DNA of 64,000 nucleotides from Linanthus parryae (GCA_023055425.1 JALGPY010000001.1:115673057-115737056); one strand, 5' to 3'; numbered from the stretch's first letter, positions 11,694 through 22,578 are shown. Numbers and translations are program-made. Notes: generated from the letters alone by a model not told the origin.

Positions 11694-13369
11694 TGATAAC
11701 TCTCTTTTAGGAGTTATTATTATACTTTCATATTACTTGTAATAGGCTTATTTCACATGATTTATATGCTATATTTGCACAAATATGTGAATTTGACTAT
11801 TTCTAAGATTATGAGTGAAAAGTTGTGTTTCTAGCTTATTTGTGCATGTTTCCTCTCATATTTGCTATGATAATTGCACGGATTGTTTAGTGTTGTGTAT
11901 CTTAGGTAAAATAGGTGCAATGGAGCTTATGAGATGCTTGGATATGCTTGGAATGGAGCTAGATGAAGAGGAGAAAAGGAGACGCACAAACGAAGAAAAG
12001 TTGGAAAAGTCACACAGGACCAGCCTGCACTCTTTTCGATGCCCAGGAAAATCTACAAAGAATTTTGAAGCAAGGCTTGCGGCATTGGAAAGTAGACATC
12101 CGTAGCTTTCCAACGGTATATGGTAGGCCCGAAGACGAGTCCGTATGAGGGAGATACAGCCCGCGCAAAATCAGCAAATAATTCTGTCCGGGAATTACAA
12201 AGTAGAGGGGCTGAAGTGCAATTTCGACCAAATAACATAAAAAATCGTGCCCAGCTGGTAAAAAACGGGGAGAGACGACCTAAGGAAGGGATATTGACGT
12301 ACGGGAGCCATTGGAGAGCACCTAGGAGCTTGGGGATTGCACGGATTCGTCAAAGCTTTGGCGATTTCATCGTTTGATTCTTCTCTTACCCTCTCTTTAT
12401 CATTCTATGGAGAATACTTGTGATTTTAGCATAACAATGAGTAGCTAATTTCTTTGCTAGGCTCTATGGAGAGCCTAGGGTTATGACTTAGACTTATTTT
12501 CCGGATTTTGTTGATTGATTCATGCGTTTGATCCAAATAGTGTTTATTATTCTTCATCTTGTATTGTGAATCCGTAAGCTAAGGCTATTGACACGTGTTA
12601 GTGATGAATGGAATGACCATGTTAGATGAAGATGATGAACTAGTTGAATTCATAGCTTAATGTTACAAACTAATTGATTAGAAATCATGATCTAGGCTTA
12701 ATTCTTAGCAACAAGGGAGTCGCGAACCGGAGTTGTTAGTGAACTAGGTGGGTGCTCGACAGAGACTTAACCCGGTTACGAATAAGATCATGTTTTTATT
12801 CCCGAATCATTGAGACCGATAGGTGAGATGAATAGGAGTAGTCATGTGTGGGTAGATTCGGTTGAACTAGTTAGGTGAGTGAATCGGTGGACCGACAGGA
12901 CCCGGTGAACGAAGTTGACTAGCCAGCTAGAACGTAACGGTAGATGGAGGTGGACCGACAGGACCCAAAGTAAACTGTTACGTAAAATTACATGAGATCG
13001 ACAGAAGATTGTAAGTGCTATTACCCGGCATAATCAGTTAGTGCGTAACGTGTTTCAATACAAATTCCGGAACTGTCTAAAGACCCTAGGTGATTCATAG
13101 ATCGCCTAGTTTTCTCCATACTTTGAGTAAATTCTCTTAATTGAAAAATACAAAAATATTGTCTCTACATTCATTTTATTTAGTCGCTTGTTTGTGGGCG
13201 ACGAACATTCAAAATCAAACCACTTCTTACCGGTTACTTATGTATCTTCTAATTAATGCTTAATTAGCTAATAATCGTCTATTTCCCTTGGGTTCGATAT
13301 TCGGAGTCGTAAAATACTCCACTTACTACTTGACCGTGCACTTGCGTATACACGTAAGAAATCGTGTCA
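11694..13369 (+). repeat. Gypsy 3' LTR
   Basis: 1,676 bp, the same length as the 5' LTR, ending GTGTCA and followed by the target duplication TGTCT. Only about four differences from the 5' copy were seen. Confidence 0.95.
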
Positions 13370-13596
13370 TGTCTCATGATTGAAGGCTATTCATTTTGTT
13401 TCTTTGTCTTCTTAATAGAGTGCCCCAAATTCTCTAATCATTGATGGCTATAGAGTCGGAACATCAATTTTATTGCTCTAAGCTTTCAGGTCATGTTTTA
13501 TTAGCCGCTTCCTCTCAAATAGCTAAAGGTTCTTGAGAAACTAGCCAGAAAAAATGTCATGATTTAAAGATTGGAAATAAAACAAATATAAAAAAT

Positions 13597-14050
13597 AATT
13601 TGATAACGACAATCTAAGATGGTGGAAAAGATACTCCAAGGTATAACCAGTGACCCGTCGATAGCTTTGATCACAAGCATAGAGTTGCCAAATACATGGT
13701 CCGGTGAGATGATACATGACTAAACCTTTTATAATTTTTAGATGTTTATGTGTTATGTGGTTGTACATAACTAATGTAATTTCTAATGCATGCAACCTAA
13801 GAAAATATCTACAAGTGGTTATTACGGTGGACGAAAAAAATTGGCTTATCAATCTCATTTTGAGTGCTCAATTTTAAGATTTAACAGTATTCTAATCAAA
13901 AGTGTTTGTAAACAACGCAGAAGATGTCATCCCTGAGATTAAAAAAAAAAGGATGGCACTAGATAAAGTCTATAACGTTGTTCCAACCATAGCTAGTAAG
14001 GATTATCAAAGAAGAGAATCACAATTAAGTAGCTAACATAACAAGCCAAT
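13597..14050 (+). repeat. Dispersed direct repeat, copy B
   Basis: Matches 418-868 in the same orientation (see copy A). It shares GATGATACATGA and the TAGCTTTGATCACAAGCATA block. Nothing else is recognised between the Gypsy 3' end and about 14,260. Confidence 0.72.
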
Positions 14051-14260
14051 GAATTTACCAATAAAGTGTAGAAGCCGACCTGAAGACTCTATATTCAAAG
14101 AAATTGGCACACTGTAATGGATGGAGTTCAAAGAACAAAAGCAGATCTAAGTCACAAACAAATTTCTCCCAACAAAACTTCAACAGCAGCCCGGTGAGAA
14201 ATGAAATATCTCAAGATTGTTTCAAGGGAGATAACTAGGTTCATAATCAGAGTATGTTTT

Positions 14261-15900
14261 TGAAACAACCCTGGAACCTATGGTTCCTAGCTAGTACAAC
14301 TTAACGATATCCAACAGAATTTATTAATAAAATAAAATGAGAAACCCTCATTAAATTATTGTAAGAAAATGATAAAAACATTGTCTAAAAGGTCAAATGA
14401 TAAAGCTACTAAATTGTTTGCTAGCCAATCCTACACTGACTTGTGCGCGCGTTCCACCCCAGCTAGCTTATTCATAACTTGCGGTTTTAGAATAGCAAAA
14501 GCCGACGCAGAAAAAACATTTTATTAGTAAAAACTGAGTAAGAATATACCACAACACGTAAAGACGGATTTTTTGGCTAACACGAGGATATATGCAGTAA
14601 GATAAGCAGTAACCATATTTTATTTTTTCATTTGGTTGAGGCGTAGCCCACGAGCCCCAACAGGTTCGATGTGAACAGAGAGGTCACGATGGAATAATAA
14701 TAAAGGATGGTGCTTCTTGGGATATCACATATCCCAATTCTCCCTGAAATAACTAATGAGACCTTAAGTGTCGACACCCCTATACACTTGTGACCTAAAC
14801 ATGCATATGTAGTACTCTTAGTTTTCACAATAAATTAGAGGGTATATAACCTAAGGGAATCATCGCATGTGTGTCCCCAGCAGTAGCCTTCACGCGCATC
14901 CTCTGTACATCATTTCCAGTTTCATTATTGTACATTTATTCTTCATTTTATCACAAAGGTAATAAACCACAATTTGAATAGTAACCACATGCTTCTCAAA
15001 TCCGTTCATAATAAATCACTAGCAAACTCTTGGTATTGCAAAGCGTAAGCTAATTTACAGTTTGAGATAACACACAGAAAACAACACATTTTGATATTTA
15101 AAAATGTTGTGCATATAACTTACTTGGATATGGTGAGAGAACTTCACACACAAGCAAGCACGGAACAAGTAGCAGGGGTCCTAAACGAATTCGCCTCCTA
15201 CGAATTCTGAATCTACAATAATCACATAATCCGATATTAACACATTTTCATCCACACAACAATTGCAATTAAAATGCCCTATATGAATGCAAGTGCAACC
15301 CCTCCCAAACAAAACTTATATTTACTAGAGAGAACGGTTTATAATTATAAAACAAGAATGGAAAGAAAGGGTAACTTTATCGAATAGTATAAATTATTTA
15401 CTTGTTTTACGAAGTTAGGTTTATATAAGTAAAAGATAGTTATTTTAATTTAAAGTTTAGATTAATAAAAGGGGAAATCAATACAATCTAAAATTAAACT
15501 ATTTTTATTATAAAAGTTATATTAATGAAAATAACGTTATGAAGTGAAAATAATTCATTTTTTGACCTATACCAAAACATGGCGAGTTAGTTGTTAGGAA
15601 AACATAGTATAATTGTTACGACTAGTTGTATTAGTAAAACACTATTTTAATATAAATATGAAGTTGTAAATTTATTTTTAAAAAAGGATTGATAATTATG
15701 ATCAATAATGTGTATACATAAGAAAACTAGTTTACATTATGTTATATAAAAACTCAACTGCATTGTTTTAATATAGAAGGATAAAACAGATTGTTAAAAG
15801 GCAAAAATACACCAACATATTAAATAACATACAAACAGTCCTCTAGTTTTAGATTATGCCACACAACCCCCCCCCCCCCTCACAAGTTTGTGATATGATA
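14261..15900 (+). repeat. LTR-like family remnant (TGAAACAACC start)
   Basis: Begins TGAAACAACCCTGG and shares internal blocks with the better-preserved copies at 39,407 and 48,415: AAACTGAGTAAGAATATACC, then AAGTGTCGACACCCC, then CATCCTCTGTACATC, and later a pyrimidine-rich stretch near 15,865. It is AT-rich and decayed, and the right boundary is a guess. No coding capacity is seen. Confidence 0.55.
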
Positions 15901-16519
15901 CTTTCATTGTTGTTACTCCCTTTGTCATATTCTTGCGGGAAGTCTTCCCCTCAACCATCCATCCAACACATTTTTGCTTTAAACTATATTTTCAACTCCC
16001 TAATTCCCAATAAAGTAGAAAAAAGAGTAAACAAGTGAATTGGAACCCATGCAGTGAACTGGAAATCACTTCTTGGGTTTTGCAAAGTGATACTCGTGTT
16101 TACAATTTTTTTCAACATATCTAAATTAGGTGAATAGTTGGAAGAACAAAAATAACAGAAATAAGCAAGATGATCTTCATAGGACCGAGAGGAGATCTCA
16201 TGAAGTGATACGACAAAAGTTATATATGTGTACCCTGAAACCAAATTTGTTATTTATTTGTCAACAGATTTCTAAAAATTTGTTTTTTTGTCACTGAATC
16301 ATATTCAGTGAATCGTATTTTAACTTTAAAAGGTAGCTCAAGCGGAAGGGAAAACGACATGGCCGGGATGCAATATATATTAAAACACGTGATCCTTTGA
16401 ACCCGACTTCAGCTGCTCGGATGGTGGTTTCATATATATGTGCATTTTTTAGGTTTTTATTGTTGTCAACTTTCAGAAAAAACTTCTTAACATTACGTTT
16501 ATTTCAATTTTGTTCTCAG
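15901..16519. other. Unassigned sequence before the CACTA-like exon
   Basis: AT-rich, with a 13-base C run just before it (within 15,866-15,880). It ends in a pyrimidine tract and AG at 16,518-16,519, a likely splice acceptor for the next feature. No other element recognised. Confidence 0.45.
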
Positions 16520-17102
16520 GAAAAAATGAATTCAATTGTCGATTTAGTTGATGAATTTGAGCAGACAACTGAGCTATGTGAGAAAGCTTTTGTTGAAGTA
16601 ATGGGACATGGTGGGCATGGTCGAGTACGACTTATGGGTCTTGGACCATCTCCAATTCAAGTGTTCGGCTCATCTTCGGGTCATGGATCTCGACACTTCA
16701 ATTATGACCAAGCACGAGAGGAATTACGTGCAGATCTAGAAAAGGAGATGCAATCTCATGTAGATGCTGAAATTCAAGACCGGAAAGCTGAGATGTTAGC
16801 TTGTGAGGCTCAAAGAAGGTCTGAGAGGGTGGATCGTGAGGCTAAGAGACAAGCTTCATTTGAAGCTCATATGAAACAAATGCAAGAGGCAATTTCCAGT
16901 ATGGCAAAGGGAGGTGTGTCTTTCCCTTCTTCATCTAATCAGAGGGTATCCCCTGCTCAAACATATAATGAGAACATGATGTCCAATCCGACAAGTGATT
17001 CTGAACGAGTGGACGTGTCTGCTACTGCTAAATCTCATGAAAATGACAAGTTATGCACACAAAACATCCATATATATACATATATATATATATATACGTA
17101 CT
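16520..17102 (+). pseudogene. CACTA (En/Spm, Ptta-type) transposase-like C-terminal fragment
   Basis: The frame is open after a plausible splice acceptor (TGTTCTCAG at 16,511-16,519). The translation has MNSIVDLVDEFEQ, then GLGPSPIQVFGSSS, then a charged helical segment (EELRADLEKEMQSHVDAEIQ, KRQASFEAHMKQMQEAISSM). This order, a short G- and P-rich motif before a Glu/Lys/Gln coiled coil, is typical of the second, TNP1-like protein of plant CACTA elements. The frame ends in a TA-rich run. No CACTA terminus is visible nearby, so it is probably a fragment. Assignment is by motif, with moderate certainty. Confidence 0.6.
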
Positions 17103-17133
17103 GAAATATGATTTAAGTAAATATTCCGCAGAA

Positions 17134-17290
17134 AGTGAGTATCCCTAGCTCAACCAGGATGTCCAGATCAGGATGCTCAATCCAACAAGAAGTTCCCAAC
17201 GGGTGCATAAGTCTGATGTTGCTGCTGCAACATCTCATGAATTTGATAATGTGTGCACACAATACATTAATGTATATAGTCAGTAGGGTC
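17134..17290 (+). pseudogene. Degenerate duplicate of the CACTA-like exon tail
   Basis: One frame here reads LNPTRSSQRV, then DVAAATSHEFDNVCTQYINV, which lines up with SNPTSDSERVDVSATAKSHE and NDKLCTQNIHIY at the end of the preceding fragment. The last 45 or so codons appear to have been duplicated in tandem and then diverged. It is cut off by the repeat starting at 17,294. Confidence 0.5.
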
Positions 17291-17293
17291 CCC

Positions 17294-17700
17294 TTGAAAC
17301 ACCCCCAAATCATACGGCCGACCGAACCGTATATTTGGAAAGGTGCCTCCGCCCCAGGCGTTAAACCCCATTGGTAACGGAGGAGGATCCCGGTTCACAG
17401 TTAGTACAGTCATCGATAATCCACAACATAATTTATTACAAATTTAACGTAGTGATAGCGTCTGAAAGGATAACAGTACATTGTTCAGTGAAATAAAACT
17501 ACTAAGTGAAATACTATATATTTGCAGCATCAGTCCCTAGTAGTTGCCGTGAGCGTCCCCCACTTGGTAACCTGCGGGTTTTGAAATAGCGAAAGCCGAC
17601 CGCAGAAAAAATTTAAGTCAGTAAAACTGAGTAAGAACATACTACAACATGTAAAATGAGTTTTGTAATACCACGAGTTTATGCTAGGGGTAAAATAGTA
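17294..17700 (+). repeat. LTR-like family remnant (TGAAACACCC start), truncated
   Basis: Begins TGAAACACCCCCAAATC and shares GGTAACCTGCGGG, GCGAAAGCCGACCGCAG and AAACTGAGTAAGAACATAC with other members of the family. Only the 5' few hundred bp are recognisable. It interrupts the CACTA-like fragment. Confidence 0.55.
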
Positions 17701-18065
17701 ATTTGGCACGAGAGGTTCGGTTATGAATTTTATTGTTAGGAATTGCTTGGTAAATATTTAGGTTTATGATTTAATTGGGAGGCTCGTTTATAATCACTAT
17801 TTATATTATAAGTCAAATTATTTGTAAATAGTTTATATAAAATAAGTTTAAATAATACAACTAGATAAAACATTAAAATCTTATAATTGATACTACCAAA
17901 CTATTCTAACATTTCATACCTGCTCATAGTACTCCAAAAGCATTAAATTATTTACACCTACATGAGAGTGCATCAAAAATACCATATAAATGTCCCTAAA
18001 TTTCCTATTGGCCAATTGACCAAGACTTCTCCTTCATTGGCCGCTTGACTTGGACCAATTGACCT
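17701..18065. other. AT-rich sequence, nothing recognised
   Basis: Possibly the continuation of the preceding LTR-like remnant. No frames or terminal repeats seen. Confidence 0.4.
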
Positions 18066-18433
18066 ACCTAGTTGGGGGGTAATTTACACTTTGCACCCTC
18101 GGGTTATAGTAAATAGGCAGGTCATACCTTCGTTGTTCATCAATTGACACGAAGCACCCCTATTTTGGATGGAAAGTGATGGACATGGATGGAGAAATGG
18201 AAAAGTACTTCTTTACCCTTTTGTAGATTAAAATGGAAATAAAAAATGAACCCCACTTGTGTATGTGACTTTTGTTGAGCCACACACATCGGCTTTGTAC
18301 ATTTATTTTTATAATATTACATTCAAATTAATTTTTTATAGAACCATTAAAAATTGATTTAAATAAAATACAATTGATTTCTGTATGTCGAAGATAAGAT
18401 AAAAATCATACAATTGTAAACTACTATTATATA

Positions 18434-18673
18434 CCACTCTGATTATTCTCTTTCTCCTATTTGACTTTTTGACTTGTATATAGGTCACTTTCATCGGGTG
18501 ATTTGGATTGAAAAATGATGCAATTTTTTGATTATTTTTTCACCGTGTTATATAATAACTTCTACTTTACAACACCATGAAAAGATTATCAAAAAAATTC
18601 AATTATTATGCAATTCAAATCACCGGGTCAAAGTGACCCAGTGAATAGTGGTAAAATTAAAAATGGGGAGTGG
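18434..18673. mobile_element. Stowaway-like MITE nested in the MULE
   Basis: 240 bp flanked by TA (18,432-18,433 and 18,674-18,675). The ends are CCACTC / GAGTGG, and a long internal inverted repeat pairs GGTCACTTTCATCGGGTGAT with ATCACCGGGTCAAAGTGACC. The internal sequence is related to the MITE at 50,460-50,722. The TA target points to the Tc1/mariner superfamily. Confidence 0.7.
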
Positions 18674-19784
18674 TAGTATAAGTAAGTAGATCAACGCTTT
18701 TATGAAATTGATAATTACTAAACTCTTGTTCACTTGAAAATCGCTCTTTGTGGTTGTGTTTCAGCTATTAAAAGCTACATATTCTTTTAAAAATTACAAT
18801 TTTTATGAAATTGGTATTTCAAACTCTTGTTTACTTAAAAATCACGCTATTAAAACTTCAGTATATATTTGTATACCTATAAACTCACACACCAAATTGT
18901 TAAGTATGTAATATCTCAAAAAAAAAAACATATTTAGTATTTGATGAGATTTTTTTTGTTTCAACACCCAATTTTTTTCTACCGACCTCTTACACCAAAT
19001 TATTAGGTATATTCCTTAAAATAACTATTATGTATTGGATGAAAAATTTCTTGTTTTATCCCAATAAGTACATGAGTAAAAACTCAAATAAGCCATATTC
19101 TCTTTGTTGGGGAGTTCTCTTCAATGGTGACAAACACTAAATTCATATGCGAACCTATACATATAGGATTCCATATTAGTGTTCCTTTTAGTTTTATGTT
19201 GATACGCAAGTTTAACTAGTTAGACTGTCCAAAGACGTAAGGGCCTAGAATATAATTTTAGGTTTTTAGTAGTCACAGATGTTTTAATTATTTCAACAAC
19301 TTTCCTCAGCAAATAAAAAATAATTCAATAAAAGGTTTTCAACAATTGTAGTTAAACGGGTTCTATTTATTTCGAAAAGATATCAATTTTCATTATATAT
19401 ATTTTCAATTGTTGCGATTATGGAGAAACTAAGATGAAATCAATTCGGGGCCACGACTTGTTTTCTTTTTGGAGAATAATGGTTCCTATGTCTCATTGTC
19501 ATATTTTTAAAACAGAAATTATAAAATTTGTCAATCTTTTAAGAAGTTGCATACTTATCACTTCACTTCTGTACATACATCTATTTTGCTTTTATAACTC
19601 TTTCACTTTCTTTTTTAAAAAAAAAAATCACATATAAGATAAAGTATATTTAGTAAATTTATCAAGTAAAAAAAGTTATTTGAACTCTGTAAAAAATCCA
19701 CAAACAACAAAACTGGAAGAGAGGGACTAGTACTTTTGTTGCTTGCTTGGTTCCAACTTTGAATTGATTTATAAGCGAAGACAT

Positions 19785-19823
<39 letters not shown>
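19785..19823. repeat. (AAC)n microsatellite
   Basis: Thirteen perfect AAC units inside the non-autonomous MULE. Confidence 0.95.
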
Positions 19824-19824
<1 letters not shown>

Positions 19825-20282
19825 TGCAAGGAAACCATGTACATGAGTGTAGTTTTCAATGGGAGTGGCAATAGTTGTAAAATATAAGCAGTGGAGGGTT
19901 CAAACAGGTACCATGTACTTTAGAGGGTAAAATGGGAAGGAAATCTACTCCCAACAGTGACCCCACTGCCAACTCACTGCAACTTAACGTCCTTTTGCGG
20001 AGGGGTGCATATTGTAATTAATTTGACAAAAAATAAAGTGTTTCATGTCAATTGATGAACAGTAAAGGTACGACCTGCCTATTTACTTTAACCCGAGGGT
20101 ATACAGTGTAAATTACCCACCTAGTTGGACTACCTAGTGTTTCTAATGCATTTAAACACACCACTTGCTCCACCCTTTCCTCTCCAGTACAACCAAGAGA
20201 AGCCACCACCACCAACACCAACGACCGGGGTTTTTGTTCAAATGCCTTTCTGGCAACTTGTCTTGACTTTATACCCTTGGCC

Positions 20283-20307
20283 AAACTTGCTTTTCCAATC
20301 TACCCGG
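20283..20307 (+). repeat. Left terminal inverted repeat segment of the large MULE
   Basis: AACTTGCTTTTCC followed by AATCTACCCGG. It pairs with 30,156-30,180 on the opposite strand with about three differences. Confidence 0.65.
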
Positions 20308-20867
20308 CTGGGTAATCTCATATCTAAAGATATTATTAACAACTATGTGGTCCCTTGTTGTCAGCCAAAAGTACATGTTTGTCAGCCAAGTTTTTTGTTC
20401 AATTACTTCTATGCCCTTGCAACCCTAATATTGAATACCCTTCCATTTTTTTCTCTCACTACAACCTTCACTGCTTCTTTTTTTTCTCCCTCACGAACAT
20501 TCAATATTTTTCATCTACCTCTACCTAACAAAGTACAAGAAGAAATTACTCCAACCGTATCATTTATGATTTCACAGTACTCCAACCTTAATGCTGTGAA
20601 ACATTTCTCATTTGTCACTCTCAGTTGCTCTTGTTTTATCCAGGGAACTCACATTTTCTCTCATCTGAGTCTCTCATCTCCATTTGTTCTTGAACCTGCT
20701 CAGAGTGCAGGTAAACTCTAATTTTGTTGAGATTGTTGTATTTGTTGTGTCTTCTCATCCTAATGTCAGCTTATCACTTAAAATTTCTGGTTTTTATCTT
20801 GATTTGTTAAATTTTATGTGTTCATAATCATCTGTTCTTCCTGTGTTTTCTTATGCCAATGTAACAC
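20308..20867. other. MULE left subterminal, non-coding
   Basis: Pyrimidine-rich and AT-rich sequence between the TIR and the first GACGACC array. The long open frame across 20,125-20,721 begins at a non-ATG codon outside the element, has a skewed composition and shows no domain, so I do not call it a gene. Confidence 0.5.
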
Positions 20868-21185
20868 TCGTCGGGGACGATTTGAGTAAGACCACGACGA
20901 CCACGCAGTGGGCTTGGTCGTCCAAGTCTTCATTCATGAAAACACAGAGACGACCTATGTATTTTTATGGATCGTCGGGGCAAACCACGGAGGACCGGCC
21001 GTGACGACCCTGACGACCCACCATGGCCGTCTCGGTGAGTCTAGGTCGTCGCTGTGTGAGTGAACTGGAAAAACACTTAGGTTACACCCGACGACCCTGC
21101 TAGGTCGTCTTTTTGATTCTAGATCGTCACGGACGATCCGTTATAAACGCTGACGACCGGGTATAAATGCAGACGACCTGGTCCA
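20868..21185. repeat. GACGACC/GGTCGTC array, left subterminal
   Basis: About 15 instances of GACGAC, GTCGTC or GACGATC in 320 bp, in both orientations. The segment 21,131-21,180 (GGACGATCCGTTATAAACGC, then TGACGACCGGGTATAAA) is an inverted copy of 29,402-29,450. Subterminal motif clusters in class II elements commonly bind the transposase; that role here is inferred. Confidence 0.75.
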
Positions 21186-21573
21186 GAACACTTTGACACA
21201 AATTTTTTAAATTGTTTAAATAAGAGTTAAATTAAAACTCCCACAATCAAATAGAACATAATTCCAATAATCAAAGTACTGTAAGTAAGAATTACATGTT
21301 TATTGTGAAGAACCCCAACATTAATCAAGAATCAACAAATAGATTAATCAACAAATAATTGAGAAATTACATCAAGAAATAGATTACAAAAACTGGAACA
21401 TGGGTTCAATCAAGATCAAGGTAAATAATATCAACATATTTCAAAAAAAAAGGTAAATAATATCAAACCAACATTAATCAAGACACTAACACAAAAATGT
21501 GAACATTAAACATTAAAATTTTCATTGAAATTAAACTTCAAATAAATTGCAAAGTACATGGAAATTTAAAAAC

Positions 21574-21948
21574 TTAAAAGACACAAACTACATTTTTTTT
21601 TTGCTTCTTCTTATCCCTAGGAGGAGATTCTTCTGGGTCCCATTCTTCACCGGAATCTTCACTAGCACTGTCTCTTTTACGTGGAGGAGTCCAGTGAGCC
21701 GTGTCTTCTTCGTCTTCATCGGATGAGTGAATGGTTGTTTGTGAACCCCTTTTATAGGAATAAGCAGGTTCGTCATGGGAATAATCAGGTTCTTCACTCT
21801 TTTCTTCTTCACTTCCCTCCTCTTCACTATTTTCTTCTTCATCAGTTTCCTTCTCCTTACCTGTTTCTTCTTCATCACTTCCCACCTCCTCTTCTTCTTC
21901 ACCGTGGTCAGTTTCGTACTCCTTAGTTGGGGAGCTTGGCTTGGACAT
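21574..21948 (-). CDS. Small highly acidic protein encoded in the MULE
   Basis: 124 codons from an ATG in good context (AAAATGTCC). The protein starts MSKPSSPTKEYETDHGEEEE, is dominated by Glu, Asp and Ser across residues 14-60, has an SDEDEED block near residue 75, and ends with a basic tail (PPRDKKKQKKN) and VVCVF. A TATAAAT box lies 60 bp upstream (22,008-22,014, minus strand), and the gene diverges from mudrA 758 bp away. No family is recognised. Acidic stretches with a basic tail suggest a nuclear, chromatin- or histone-binding style of protein, but low-complexity sequence alone cannot prove function or even translation. It could also be a remnant of a longer gene. Confidence 0.55.
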   Translation of the reverse strand: MSKPSSPTKEYETDHGEEEEEVGSDEEETGKEKETDEEENSEEEGSEEEKSEEPDYSHDEPAYSYKRGSQTTIHSSDEDEEDTAHWTPPRKRDSASEDSGEEWDPEESPPRDKKKQKKNVVCVF

Positions 21949-22007
21949 TTTGATTGAGTGATTTTTTGTGTGAATAGGTAGTGGTTTAGGAGAAAAAGTT
22001 TACCTAC

Positions 22008-22014
22008 ATTTATA
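22008..22014 (-). promoter_or_regulatory. TATA box of the acidic ORF
   Basis: TATAAAT on the minus strand, 60 bp upstream of the ATG at 21,948, a spacing that leaves a short leader of about 30 bases. Confidence 0.5.
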
Positions 22015-22149
22015 GTGGTGGAGGGTAGACAAAGAGACTCGGCAGTTCTTTTGTTTCTTGTGTCGTGCATGCTTGTAATAATGTGGATACATTTTCTAGA
22101 TGATCCCTTCTTGAAAATGTATCCACATTTGATGCCGGCTCATCAATTT

Positions 22150-22562
22150 CCAAGGCGACCCTTGAGGTTCCTCAACTACCGAGACGACCAAGGCTCGGTC
22201 GTCCTTGTCATTCACCAGTGGACACCCTGACGACCAAGGTCGGCTGGTTCGTTCACTGGTGAAGACTTGACGACCAAGGTCGTCCGGTTCGTTCACTGGT
22301 GAAGACCCTGACGATCAAGGTCGTCAGGTTCGTTCACTGGTGAAGACAGAGACGACCATGGTCGTTGGTTCGTCCGTGTAATTCACCATGGTCATTGGTC
22401 GTCTCTGTCTTCCCTACCAACTGGTTGTTCACTGGTGAAGACCCTGACGATCAAGGTCGTCAGGTTCGTTCACTGGTGAAGACATAGACGACCATGGTCG
22501 TTGGTTCGTCCGTGTAATTCACCATGGTCATTGGTCGTCTCTGTCTTCCCTACCAACTGGTT
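22150..22562. repeat. GACGACC palindrome array with internal tandem duplication
   Basis: Repeated modules GTTCACTGGTGAAGAC and GACGACCAAGGTCGTC or GACGACCATGGTCGTT. A unit of about 130 bp, containing GTTCGTCCGTGTAATTCACC and CCCTACCAACTGGTTGTT, occurs twice in tandem (about 22,300-22,430 and 22,433-22,562) with one or two differences, so the duplication is recent. It lies between the divergent acidic ORF and mudrA, where it could act on both promoters. Confidence 0.85.
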
Positions 22563-22578
22563 GTTATTAAAAAAAAAA

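Larger units (their letters stand above)
3330..13369 (+). mobile_element. Non-autonomous Athila/Tat-type Ty3/Gypsy retrotransposon, gag-protease only
   Basis: A complete element of 10,040 bp: 1,676-bp LTRs at both ends beginning TG and ending CA, a tRNA-Asp primer-binding site after the 5' LTR, a purine-rich tract before the 3' LTR, and a perfect 5-bp target duplication TGTCT (3,325-3,329 and 13,370-13,374). The LTRs differ at only about 4 positions by eye, so the insertion is recent. The only long frame is gag plus aspartic protease (5,142-7,265). No reverse transcriptase, RNase H or integrase motif is visible in the 4.4 kb that follow, so mobilisation would need enzymes from a related autonomous element. 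Athila/Tat assignment rests on the gag and protease motifs and on the long LTRs. Confidence 0.93.
18076..20118. mobile_element. Non-autonomous Mutator-like element (MULE)
   Basis: Terminal inverted repeats of roughly 95 bp start GGGTAATTTACACT and share CCCTCGGGTT, AGTAAATAGGCAGGTC and GTTCATCAATTGACA. The flanks carry a perfect 10-bp duplication ACCTAGTTGG (18,066-18,075 and 20,119-20,128). A 9-10-bp duplication with long TIRs is characteristic of MULEs. There is no transposase; the interior is AT-rich, holds a nested MITE (18,434-18,673), an imperfect duplicated block (18,697-18,855) and an AAC microsatellite. Confidence 0.85.

Noticed and set aside
20125..20721. Long open frame at the left end of the large MULE
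   Set aside because: Begins at a non-ATG codon inside another element's flank, spans the TIR and has no domain.
22150..22562. CRISPR-like array
   Set aside because: Repeats are palindromic and irregular, spacers are themselves repeated, and the context is a plant transposon.
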